From Glandiceps talaboti (Eukaryota > Hemichordata > Enteropneusta > Spengelidae), in assembly GCF_964340395.1 (NCBI RefSeq), contig NC_135549.1, forward strand, positions 14,995,342 to 15,059,341: a stretch of 64,000 nucleotides of DNA, read 5' to 3'. Under the pieces are notes generated by a model, which ran no database searches, was not told the origin of the DNA, and saw nothing but the letters and a program-made list of their open reading frames with translations. Position 1 is the first letter of the stretch. Each line of letters begins with the position of its first letter. Of this stretch, positions 50,001 through 60,800 are shown piece after piece. The translations under genes and the position numbers were made by a program.

Positions 50001-53000
50001 GTGTATCTAATCTGATTTAAATAGCTGTCACAAAACATTTTCCTACACTTACGACATTGTGATTTGACCGGTTAAAACATGTCACTAAAAGCGAAAGTGA
50101 AGAGTTTAGATTATATGTAATAAGGAGCCTTAGAATTAAATTTGTATATACATGGATGATAACCAGTGGATACAATTGTAATATCGACATGCTGCAGTGT
50201 TTATCAATATGACTCTCTTATTCTTTCTGTGAGTAAACAAATCTAGGTAAATCACACCTGACTGTAAAAACGTTTCAAACGGTACTGTTCTTCCTTCCAA
50301 CATTTCAAAGCCCATTTGTGAAACATCACTATCAGGAGACCACTGTGTTGGAGATAATTCTAGTAGCAGTCTCCACTGTTCACCAGACACTGTATGAATC
50401 TGTAGATGAGACAGAAATGATGACAATGAACTTATCAGTAGTCAAACTTAAACAAAAGGCAAGGCAAACTGACTAGTAGAGAAGTCACCAGTAAAAAGTT
50501 AAATTTACTAGTAAATAAGTCAAATTTAAAATCAGATAGTCAAACCCACCAGTATATAAGTCAAACTAACTGGTCTATTAGTCCAAACTTACCAGCAGAT
50601 AAGTCACAGAGCTCTTGTCATTCTGTGCTAATTCAAGATTTGCAACCTTTTCTTTAACATCAGTTACAGCTACATCATGATGTAAACCTAGGTCAATGAA
50701 CACTAATTCACCAAGCTGGAACAAAATGAAACAGAAAAAATTATATGTGGTGGGTTCAGAGGAGATATCATATACAGCATACACTTTGGTATAAAAGTAA
50801 GTATTCAAAATGAACTGCCTTGGTTCCTAAAAATTGTAGTATATATGCTTCATAAAAATAAGAGGCATTCTAACATCCCAAAGATCACGTTTTTTGGCCT
50901 TCACTCAGTGTTTCAAAAGTTGAATAGCCATAATCTGAGGTGTCTTATTTGTCTTTACTTGTTTAAAAACTGTAAATTCCAACATCAAGTGTTCATTATT
51001 CCTGCACTTGTATTTTCATTTCTTCTAAAGATCAAAGCATACATCTTACCTCTGTGCCTATGATCGCAATGTCTTTCTTATCAATGCTATGCCACCATAC
51101 TATACTGGTAGGTGGAGCTGTTAAAAAAAATAACAACAAGAACAATAAAATAGAGGCTAACAAGGCAGGAACAGTAGACTGGCTTCAATAACATGCATCA
51201 AGCTAGAGAGTATAGGTTAGTCAAAGTACCTATAAAGATATAATTAGACTCCCTAGCTTAAATGCTGATTAGGCTGCTGACAGTGGCAACTTTTCAACTC
51301 CCAGCTCATAATTTTCTAATTTTTGTTTTTTAAATTTTGTTTTTAAATTATGATACAAGGTATAGTATTCTACTTTCTTTAACCAAAGATTGTCTAACCT
51401 TAGCAAAAACACTGATTAGAGTACATTTAGATATTTTGTTCAGTTGGTTTTTTGAGTGACAAAAACCCTTATTTTTCATCGTAGGTTCTGTATTTGGACA
51501 GTTTGCAGCCAATATTTACAAAACATGAAAGTGGTACTGAAAAGTGATATTTTAGTTTCTGCATAACAATCAATGAAAACTTATATATATATCAAAACTT
51601 TCTCAATTTCCAATACACTTTCACTAACCTCTTCTGTTAGTAGGTTCTATTATGGTGATGTCTGTTGTTGACCAATTGGGTTTATAATCTATTGCTTTAT
51701 TAAATATTGCTGCGACAGGTAAGACACACACTGAGTTGTCTTGGCAGGCACACACTAGCCAATCACCATTGGGGTCAAAGGACATGCATACCATCTGTTT
51801 ACTTGGATGCTATATCAGAATGAAGTATGAGAAAGTACAATATCATAAACTACACTGGTAGACTAATAAACAGTTATTGTGTTACTGTAACTCTATAGAG
51901 AAAGGGTATTAAGTGACAGTGAGAGCACATTGTTTGAGGTCCATAGAGTATTTATTGTCTTGAAAATCACATAACCGTCACTGTTTGGGGAAACAGTTAT
52001 GAGCGTTTTATGGAATAGGTTTATAATAACCTGCACACAGGACTACACAATTACATGTAGTACCTCTATCTCAGAGCTACGTGTATACTGGTACAATCTA
52101 TAACCCTAAGAAGCATTCTTGCTACCACTCTAATAGTACATAGTACCAATTACTTGGTAGTCCCCTGTGGGATTCTGTTTAATGTATACTTTTAACATAA
52201 GCTATGAAATAGTACATAATTTTTTGTCTGCCACTGGTGCTTGTTTCTATTTTTATGGTCCATATCATTGCAGCAGCATTAGTTTTTCAGACAATATTTA
52301 TCTCTAATAGGTTCTCAATAAGTTCTGTATGTCACTACTTCAAAAAAGACGAATCATCAGTAAAATTGTCATTACCTCACACAAAAAAATATAAAATATT
52401 AACATAACATGAAACACAGATCTTCTTTTTTTTGGAAACCATTGATTGAAACAAATCTAACTCTTGATGTGAGTCGTATCCTATCAAGTATTATGAATGG
52501 GTACGCTAAGTTACCACCAGGCTGGTTCAGTACTAATGGCCTTGAAAGTTTGATACTCTGAAAGTCATATGGACTGATGAGCTTGCAATATGAAGATCTA
52601 TTATCAGTCCACTCTTTAACCATTTGACCATCATGATTTACCTCGACATACTAACTAGCCCCCCTCCCCCCAAAAAAAAGGGGAAAAAAAAGAAGAAAAC
52701 TGGAAAACAACAACAAAACAACAACATTCCTCATTCAAGGTCTTACCTGGAACCACTGAACTTGTTTGACTATTGGTACCTGTCCATAGACACTGTATCT
52801 AAGTAGAAGATAGCCTACAAAACATGTTCAGAGGTGACAGAAAAATATGCATCAATGCAAAAAAACACACAAAATTGTATGGAATATACAAAATTCCATA
52901 CATAACTTCATTTCAGAATCCTTTTTATACTGCAGATACATAAGATAAAATCAAGCAATATTTCAGTAAATGGCAAGTTTCACTTTTTTACTTTTGAGAA

Positions 53001-54553
53001 GGGTATAATTTAGGATATAATGTTTATCTTAGATGCAAATTAAAACAATTTTCTTAATCTATGGTGGTACAAATCATTTCAATATCTCTTCATATATATA
53101 TTGATAAACTGAACCAAATTTTATGAATATGATTATGATTATGAGAAGTTAAAATTACAACATTTTACTACAGTTTTACTGTAGTATTTATTTATATTTT
53201 ACATCGCCGGATGTATTAGCACGTCTGTGCTACTTTTTAAACCGAGTATAAATAAAATAATAACAACAATAATAATAATAACATACTTCATAATAAATAC
53301 CAAATACATACCATTATCACACATTAAAACCATAATGGTTACAGGCTTTGTTTTCAACTCTTTAAAGGCACACAGTTTGACATGAACAGTCCTTGACCTG
53401 TGTTTGTCAATGACATGACTTGAGTCATTAGTAGCACCATGCCTTCTAACCCTAAGTAGGGTAGCTAATTCAAACAGTGGATATGGCATGCTATTTAGGG
53501 TCTGATCCTCTCTGTAGTACTGTAGTACTGTCTGCTATCTCTAAAAGCTCATTTCTTGATCTTTCCTTCAAGATGACTTCCTTCTTCGCCAGTTACCTAT
53601 AAAATATATTACATGCAAAGCTATTATTATTTTGTCATAGCTTGAAAGTTGAAACGTTGTTTTGTGGAGTCTGGCTTTGCAACATTACACTATTGATCAT
53701 TTTTTTTGCAAGTGCTACTGCCAGATATTTCAATGATTTACTTGATATTTTCAAAACATTGTAAGTGTAATTCAACTCAACACCAATGCTTCATTTGTTA
53801 TGTTTTCTTGCCAATGTCACTTCTTGTGTACATGGCTTAATAAATAAATAGATATGTACATCAATGAACAACTGTACGTGATAGCATGGAGTTTACTGGT
53901 AGCATCACGGCCATTCTACCTCAATGATGATAGATACCTAACTATTATGAATTTCGGCTCACTTCATTCATACAATACATGTCATTGCCAGTGTTACAGG
54001 TAGATCTACACACAGAGCTCTGATTTACACCATAGACCCTCCACCATTATTGGTGGACGGTCTATGTTTACACCTACACAGGCTACAGGTATACACTGTT
54101 GTTTTGTTAAAAACTTATGTGCATGTTTCAATGTACGGGTTTGTTTATCAACTCGATAGATTGTTCCTTGCCTGTCAGTAAGTTTTACTGTAATTCTGAC
54201 AACTCGAATTTCTCACTTGACAATCACACTTTGCAAATATGACATTTCATACACCCTGTTTTCTATCGAAAAACAACACCCCTCCTTGAAGGACAACCCT
54301 GTGACTTCCGCGTCGCGTCTCATAACATACAACTTGACCGCTTAGCTCTTAGCTCGATCTAACAACCAGAAAATGAATCTTATTTTACATTTGACGGCAA
54401 ATGCATCTTGAATTTTCATCTTGAATGTCGTATAACTGACATATTTATCTCAGAAATATCAACATTTAACACCTTGGGACGTTCTTCACTGCGAACTCAC
54501 CTTGTTTTGAACCCTGGCCACTCGTGCGACCGACTCCGTGCGGACGCAGCCAT
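31163..54553 (-). CDS. large multidomain protein: N-terminal propeller, helical middle, seven-blade RCC1 propeller, C-terminal RING-like cluster
   Basis: Twenty-nine exons join without a break to 4899 nt, or 1632 residues plus TGA. The start ATG at 54553 reads MAASARSRSHEWPGFK. It sits in a strong context (CAAGATGGC), and its exon ends in phase 2, matching the next acceptor. Seven RCC1 blades span about residues 845-1200. The first 350-450 residues contain strand-rich, WD-like segments such as SFDPNGDWLVCACQDNSVCV and IVWWHSIDKKDIAIIGTE. Residues about 465-790 look like a helical solenoid. The C-terminus has CGHHF followed by CVPLACPNC, a partial RING-type zinc site. A propeller plus solenoid plus RING-like end is the plan of vesicle-tethering and coat subunits (Vps8/Vps11/Vps41 type, HPS5), and RCC1-like blades also occur in TECPR2. 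This is resemblance in layout only; I do not recognise the family. A role in membrane traffic or ubiquitin transfer is inference. Confidence 0.85.
32094..32210. repeat. (TC)n microsatellite
   Basis: A near-pure TC run inside the intron between exons 28 and 29 of the minus-strand gene. Confidence 0.95.
32850..34112. mobile_element. candidate non-autonomous inverted-repeat element with internal 150-bp tandem array
   Basis: The left end TAGTCCCCGC (32850-32859) matches the right end GCGGGGACTA (34103-34112) as an inverted repeat, and both ends carry TA. Inside are six copies of a roughly 150-bp unit (marked by AAAATGGCTGCCAGGCAGCC, around 33000-33935), then a GGAC tetramer run (34014-34063) and a terminal hairpin (34080-34112). 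No transposase is seen. The element ends 29 bp from the acceptor of exon 27. Confidence 0.6.
33000..33935. repeat. about 150-bp tandem repeat, six copies
   Basis: Each copy has ATGGCTGCC, GGCCATATTGGAT, GAACACTGTCCTAATACC, GAATGAGATCTGT and GTCTGAGTTATGGCTTT in the same order. Marker positions are 33130, 33283, 33431, 33583, 33735 and 33885. Confidence 0.9.
34764..35290 (-). repeat. 91-bp minisatellite spanning the donor of exon 26
   Basis: On the minus strand each unit repeats about 74 bases of the exon end (from GTACTCAAACACAAGGATTG to GTTGTCTCAG) followed by GTAGGTGTTTTCAGAGG. Junctions recur at 34764, 34855, 34946, 35037 and 35128, plus the true junction at about 35211. Copies are nearly identical. 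Confidence 0.93.
36750..39240 (-). repeat. 71-bp minisatellite, about 35 copies, spanning the donor of exon 23
   Basis: On the minus strand each unit holds about 34 bases of the RCC1 exon end (GGTCAACTTGGGGTAGGGAC ... GTGGAACAG), then the donor GTGAGTATGATAG and some 25 intronic bases. The true exon end is the highest-coordinate copy at 39206-39240. One unit near 38690 is internally deleted. Variants (TTTGCATT, GTCCGCGTT and others) recur in blocks, showing local homogenisation. Confidence 0.97.
41268..41780 (-). repeat. tandem duplication (254-bp offset) copying the donor of exon 20
   Basis: The stretch from CGAAAATAACATTGATATC to the exon sequence TGTGGTCTTGGCACAATGCC occurs twice, offset 253-254 bp. 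The intronic copy carries the last 23 or so bases of exon 20 and its GTAAATC donor without any acceptor. Confidence 0.88.
44163..44228. repeat. near-perfect 66-bp palindrome
   Basis: Two 33-base arms (ATTGAGGTGCTGATATGACA... and its complement ending ACCTCAAT) meet at an alternating TA centre, with one mismatched pair. It lies in the intron between exons 15 and 16. It could be a tiny foldback element or hairpin RNA precursor. Confidence 0.85.
44450..44560. repeat. (CA)n microsatellite
   Basis: A CA run interrupted by a few TACA and TGCA units, intronic in the minus-strand gene. Open frames across it are artefacts. Confidence 0.95.
47013..47060. repeat. (GT)n microsatellite
   Basis: A pure GT run followed by a G-rich tract, in the intron between exons 11 and 12. 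Confidence 0.95.
47585..47862 (-). repeat. degenerate tandem repeat next to the donor of exon 10
   Basis: Diverged units of about 40-50 bp contain ACTCTGGCTA, CCCATGCTT and TTCTAAACTCA. The array runs up to the donor at 47863, whose intronic side (CCATGCTTCATAC in + orientation) resembles the unit. Confidence 0.6.
48725..54553 (-). other. exons 1-9 of the RCC1/RING-like gene: N-terminal propeller-like region
   Basis: Coding exons, in transcript order: 54501-54553, 53312-53511, 52747-52814, 51629-51809, 51050-51117, 50593-50715, 50258-50399, 49681-49808, 48725-48844. Phases agree throughout and the sum is 361 codons. Beta-rich segments alternate with loops, for example YLLLRYSVYGQVPIVKQVQW, KQMVCMSFDPNGDWLVCACQ and LGELVFIDLGLHHDVAVTD. 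No classic WD dipeptide series is obvious, so the fold call is tentative. The acceptor of exon 2 (TACTACAG|AGAGG) lacks a good pyrimidine tract and is the weakest junction. Confidence 0.78.
49392..49690 (-). repeat. 48-bp minisatellite beginning at the donor of exon 8
   Basis: Six copies at 49392, 49440, 49488, 49536, 49584 and 49632 precede the true exon boundary at 49681. Each unit reproduces CAAG|GTATGTG on the minus strand, so only the final exonic bases are shared and the rest is intronic. Open frames on both strands arise because 48 is a multiple of 3. Confidence 0.92.
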
Positions 54554-54880
54554 CTTGCAAACTGTTATAGGACTCCTATTAACGGGGGTACACACATATA
54601 CATATTTTGTATTATTGTGTATTGTGTATATGAACAAATATAAAATCTGTCCTGTAAGTTATGGAATTTTCTTTCCAAATCAACAGAATTAAAAAATTAA
54701 AAATTAATCTGAAATTACCTGCAACAAGTTATGTGATTATCCAATGAAATATCTCAACATGCAGCATGTCAAACATGGACGTTTACCCCCGGATGTTTAT
54801 CCTCTCTTCATGATCTACGTACTATAGACAACGTTGACACCCCCGGTAACCATTCATTAGCTCGTCTGCAAGGCAAAAAA
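54554..54880. promoter_or_regulatory. candidate bidirectional promoter between the RCC1/RING-like gene and LTA4H
   Basis: Only 327 bp separate the two divergent start codons. The stretch holds a CCAAT element (about 54738-54742) and AT-rich DNA. No clear TATA box is placed correctly for either gene. On the minus strand, CAAGATGGC overlaps the start codon at 54553 and matches the YY1-type AAGATGGC motif often found at such starts. Confidence 0.55.
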
Positions 54881-57800
54881 ATGGCAGAAGATATTGCAGC
54901 TCGTACTAGGGACCCAAACACCTTATCGAACCTAGAAGATGTTACAACTACTAACATCGATTTAGACATAGCTGTGGACTTCACGAGTCAGACATTGAGT
55001 GGAACTGCCAAATTGGACCTTCAGATTTTGAAAGACGGAGTAACTCATGTGGTAAGATATTACATGTATTACTATGTATGTCTGTATTACATGTTGTAAC
55101 CTACCTTATCATCATCTTCCTATCTCGCGCCACGTATACCGTTATAATAAATATAGATAAGAGAATAATATTATGCACATGTTGTATGCGTAGATTTGCT
55201 ATACTTATGTGAAAAACCATCCTTTTGATATGTATCATACTGTACATTGCATTGTAATAATGTTTGTTAGCTAATGTGTTTGTTAAAATGTATGTCACAA
55301 ACACAATATTATTATTTTAATTTTCGGTTTACACTCTAGGTGTTGGACACCAGAGAGATCACAGTGAGCAGTGTACAGGATGGGGATGGCAAAGACCTGC
55401 AGTTCACTGTTGGCGAGCCTGTCAAGGCCTTTGGATCACCAGTGGATATACAGTTTAAAAGTCCTTTGAATAAGTAATTTATGTTATTGAATTTATTACA
55501 CCATTCGGAATATTTTAGCATAGAATTGAACCTGTAAGACTTATTGACATACGGATACACAGATAACAAACTATAACTCGACGAAATGACAAAACATCCT
55601 TTTAATGTTAACATGTTATGTGAAAACCCCATCTTTTTAATAGAATGATCTAACAGATGATTGAGAAGAAATTATAAACCCAGCTGTTAGAGGGAAAATG
55701 AAACAAAATTGAGAGAGCTACTACAGCTGGCAGTCAGACTTGAAAACCTTATCCAATCATTTCAATTGGAGTTATCCACTTGGAGCAGATTTGAAGAAAG
55801 CAAATCATGTGTATCATGTCAGGGTTGGCTAATTTATACATTGAATTACAGTAATCAAGCATGTCAACATAGAAAGAATTCTTGTAGGAAATATAGTCAG
55901 TTAAATATATACAAAGTATGTAGTATAATAAGTTATAACACAGTGCCAGCTTAAGTGAGCTCAATGGATGGCTTTTTTCTAATTTGTATTGAAAACAATT
56001 ACCATACTTGAATTTGATGTCAACTTACATAAGACAAAGTTGATTCAAGATTACAAAAGAATTATAGGTAGCAAATGATTTCCTGCATTAAAGTTTCAAA
56101 CACATAGAATAAAAGTGTTCGGACTACTGAATTAAATATGTTAAAGTTAGTTTCGCTTTCACTTTCTCCCTTCTATTAAAAGTGAACAATATTTGGAGTA
56201 CACTACAGTAGTCTTCAAAGAATGTCCCCTCTGACCTTTGACCTTTGACCTAACTTTTGAGTAATCAAAACCCAACATGTATCATGCATAGAATTTGAAA
56301 TGTTAGAAGTCACTGTCTGACAGATGTGCCTGTTTTGTCTTGAAAACAAAAAAGTTTAGCTATTATTTATGAGGTGTAGATATGGCAACAAAGTAGAAAA
56401 TTGGCTTGACTGAACTTTCTGGGTGATATATAATAGTTGTAATGTGAAATAGCATGACAAGCTTGAATACTTTAAGGACAAACTAAACTTTTTGTTGGAT
56501 ACGGTAACTAATAGGTACATGGCACACTGCCAATGGTAGAGTTGCTATGCAGAGTTTGATAACTTATACACTCAACTATTTGACTTGCAGTGTTTATGCT
56601 TCAGATACAATAGTACATTGATTCAGGAAACCTATATTACAGTTATTATATCAATTATTGTTAATTTTAAGATATCTTTTGTTTATATACATTTGATTAT
56701 GTATGCCCTTGATATTAAACAGTGTGTTGACTCAAAATCAGTTTTAGTCATATGAATGGATATGTTTTGTCAGTTAATACTTATTGTTTTCAAAACAACT
56801 TTTACATGGTAATTTTTACCAGTGAGTGCTGTCTTATTTCTTTAGGTACAAAGTTTAATGAATGATTTAGATGTTAATTATTAATTACTGCAAAGAAATA
56901 ATATTTTAATGGTGTAAGATTTGTATAACCATTGCATCTGTAACAGCATTCAAAATTCTCATAATGTCAGAAATTATTGCCCTGCATTGTCATGGTAATG
57001 ACTTGGCTGTGATATTGCACACATAGTAATGATAATAATCATAATATGTTCTGTTTTTTAGAAATAACAAATAGATACATGATGGGTGACCCTGTTAGGA
57101 CAAGCCAAATCTGTCCAGGGACCCTCAGAATGAAAATGATAAATGTTTATTTAAATTAGCAATTTGACACAAAACATTTCAAAAGATAAATAAATATACA
57201 GCACAACAAAAATATACAAAGTAATACAAGTATATACAACAGAAAACGTTGAATTCAAGTGGATTCAAAAATAGAACTTTTCATTGACAAATATTTCGGC
57301 AAGAATCAATTCAAAGGAAACTTGCATAGAAATTCATACTACTGCTGTTCTTACACTTTCAGGGATGCTACGACCACAGTATGTGTCCAGTACAGGACTT
57401 CACCTAAAGCCAGTGCATTACAGTGGTTACAACCAGAACAAACAGCTGGTAAAAAACACCCATATCTCTTCAGTCAGTGTCAGGTAATTCATCACTCTCC
57501 TCTTATCATCAGTTACTGTTTACTTGATGTCTATGTTGATTAGACCTCAAAATATGATTCATTGCTGACCTCATATTGTAAACTGTATTAGCAACTAACA
57601 CAGCATATGTTGATTTCCCATACGTATACAATAATGTTTCCAATATTGCACTGCAGTGCAAATTACCAATAGTATGTGAGCACACCGGTGCAAGTAATCT
57701 CTGGTACATATGTAATAACATATTGGAACTATCAAAAATTTTCTATACAAAACCTTAACAGGAACTTTAATGTTTTTTTCAGAGGAAAAAGCTAATAATA

Positions 57801-60800
57801 GTACATGTATTAATAGTAAACTTTTGTTTTCCCATTTAGTTTGACAAATTCTAAAGGGTTACTGAATGACGTATACAACAGAATATGACAGAACCCTATG
57901 ACATGCGAGTGCAAGTGTGGCGTACTGGGGTATTTGCACGAGCGCTTGTAGTGTTTTCTATGGCAGTACTTTATTTTCACGAGCATAGTGAGTGAAAGTG
58001 CAGCAGAAAACACTGCAAGCATAAATGCAAACACCCCTGAGTACAAACACACTGACTTATGTGGGATGGGGTTCTGTTATTGTTACATATGTTTATCCAA
58101 AACAAAAAGTTTTCATAAAAATGACACTGTGAGATCACATGCTTTTGTGTGGATTACATCCTCATTTGCATATCATGTGCATGCAGGTATGCAATAATGT
58201 TTTCCATATTGCACTGCAGTGCAAATTACCAGTAGTATGTGAGCACACCGGTGCAAGTAATCTCTGGTATATATGTAATAACATATTGTAACCATCAAAA
58301 GTTTTCTAAACAAAACCTTAAAAGTTTGTTTACAATATGAGGTCAGCAATGAATCATATTTTGATGTCTAAAAAAGAATTTTCATAATTGAAATAATTTT
58401 CCAGTAAAACTAAGTGGTATGATTAATGCATATGTTGCTATTTTTTCCAGGCAATACATTGTCGAAGCATGATACCATGCCAGGATGCACCTTCTGTCAA
58501 GGCAACTTACCATGCTAAGGTAAAGTATGTAGATAAAATTTTAATGTTGAAAAAAAATGTGTATGTTGATCTCGTTATTATGTATCCTAAAATGTAGGTG
58601 ACGAGACTGTCAAATCTTGGTATGTTTATCTGTAAGGGTCTTTGCAAAGGTTCTGTACATACTGAACCAAATCAAATGGTAATGCATCCTGAGACTGCCA
58701 TTAATTTCAAGCCTTGCCTTTATACAGGTGACAGTGCCACGAGAACTCACAGCTTTGATGAGTGCATTGAGAGTTGGTGAGGAGCCAGTTAGTGGAGATA
58801 AGACCAGATGGACTTATAAATTTCACCAGAAAGTACCCATACCTAGCTATCTGATTGCCATAGTAGTTGGAGCACTGGAAAGCAGGTAATGCTAATATTC
58901 GGTGTTCAGAATTATTATTTTTTAGTTGACACATAAATTCATGTACATTATCTAATGTATAATTTACCAAAATATGATACTAAAATTTCTGGCTAGCATG
59001 GCAGTGCCATAGGCAGAATGAAGAACATTGAGAAGTAAGAAAGATTATACCATGCACAAGCCATGTTATTGTCTTTGAACAGAAAATATGGATTAATTGT
59101 TCAATGTCATGACAACCTGTGTCTACAGGAAATATGAGACAATGTTCCAAAGTGCCATTGTTCCTCGTCCCCTTTTTTTCATAATGTATGCTTGACTAGG
59201 TATAATTATATTATCTTCCAATCCTCATTCAGCCGGAAAATACATGTGACCAAAGGGTTGTCACATGACTCATAGTTACAAGGCCCCTTAGGTCACTTGT
59301 ATTTTCCTTGACTCAACAAAGAAAAATGTTGGGAATAATACCTAACTATAATTAGGTTTGCATAAGTATTATACAATTTCAAGATGTATGATGTTCATTC
59401 TTTTCCTGTGTTTTCTAGTGTTATTTAAACATTTGTCAATGATTTTATTTTTACTTTTCCAGAGTCATAGGACCAAGATCACGTGTTTGGTCTGAAAAAG
59501 AAACTGTTGATGCTGCAGCCTACGAATTTGTTGATGTAAGTTTAAGACTCTGTACTTAATATAGTTTAATTCAAATGTAGATTCAAATTTGACAAAAAGG
59601 TTGGAATAGAGTAAAGAATAATCTGATAATACTGTAAAATGTAATATTCACAAAAATATTTGAGTGACCTATATTTGTATACATTATTTGGTAATTTATA
59701 AAGTAATGGTCTTGAAAAGTTACTGCCACTGCAGCAATTTTAGAAGCCTTCAATGGACTTTTTGCATGATGAATGTATTTGGAGACAATAACATATTAGT
59801 ACACAAAGTGTATTGATAGTATAGTTGTCACCTTTATTTTTTGAAATGTGTTGAAGTCTAATAAATACTGATTCAAGATATTTAAATAGTAGAACAATGT
59901 ATATCTCAAGGTCACCTCAGAAAGTCAATTATGAAACCAGTAAGATTTATGCATATTGTCAGCAAATGAATACAAATTGACATGGTTAATCCAATCATGA
60001 TTGTTCTACAGACAGAGCAGTTTATACAAACAGCTGAGGAGCTGTGTGGTCCATATGTCTGGGGAGAATATGATCTACTGATCCTGCCACCATCGTTTCC
60101 ATATGGTGGAATGGAAAATCCTTGTTTGACATTTGTGACACCAACTATTGTGGTAAGTTGGCAGGGAATTATCTAAATTGATCTATTGTAAGGTATGAAT
60201 ATCTGCAATGTGATTAAAATCTAATCAAGGAGAAGGCTTGGAGGAGGAATTGAAGGCAGTCACCCATTGTATAAACAAAGAACAAAAAGGACAAAAAAAT
60301 AGTAGATATGAAATACAGCAAATAAAGCAAATGAAGCCTTCGCCTTCATCAGATTTCACGTTCTTCAGTGGAAAAGGTCATCAACAAATTCCAATATAGA
60401 TTACTAGGTTGTAAAGGCACACTTTCAAAGTGTCAACCAAAAATGTTATACATGTTGTCGAGGGATAATTATGCTTTTGAAATCTATATTGCTGGATAGG
60501 AATGTATCATGAGATTTTAGAAAACTACTCTCTTGAGTGACTGCTCAATGAAAGGTTCCTTAGCACATCTAGTCCTCAATATTTATTCTTCATCTGTGTT
60601 GTCTTTCCATGATGTTTTTAAAATCAACATAAAAGTAAAACTAAACTTTCTTTTTATTTACAGGCTGGAGATCGGTCCCTTGTAAATGTGAGTAGCAACC
60701 TAATAAACATATTTTGTATTTCTCTTCTTATGATTAGTGAGGGTTGTTGTTAACTAAATCATTGGTACAGTACATAGTCTTGGAAAAATATTTTTCTTGA

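Larger units (their letters stand above)
36588..54500 (-). other. remaining introns of the RCC1/RING-like gene
   Basis: Apart from the repeats listed, the introns longer than about 300 bp (for example 40098-40723, 42676-42880 with its neighbours, 43922-44793, 46482-47130, 48178-48724, 51810-52746, 53512-54500) show no further exon or RNA gene that I can support. A 13-bp inverted repeat (GGCTATCTGG type) sits at about 43287-43360, and a short hairpin at 54033-54068. Confidence 0.55.
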
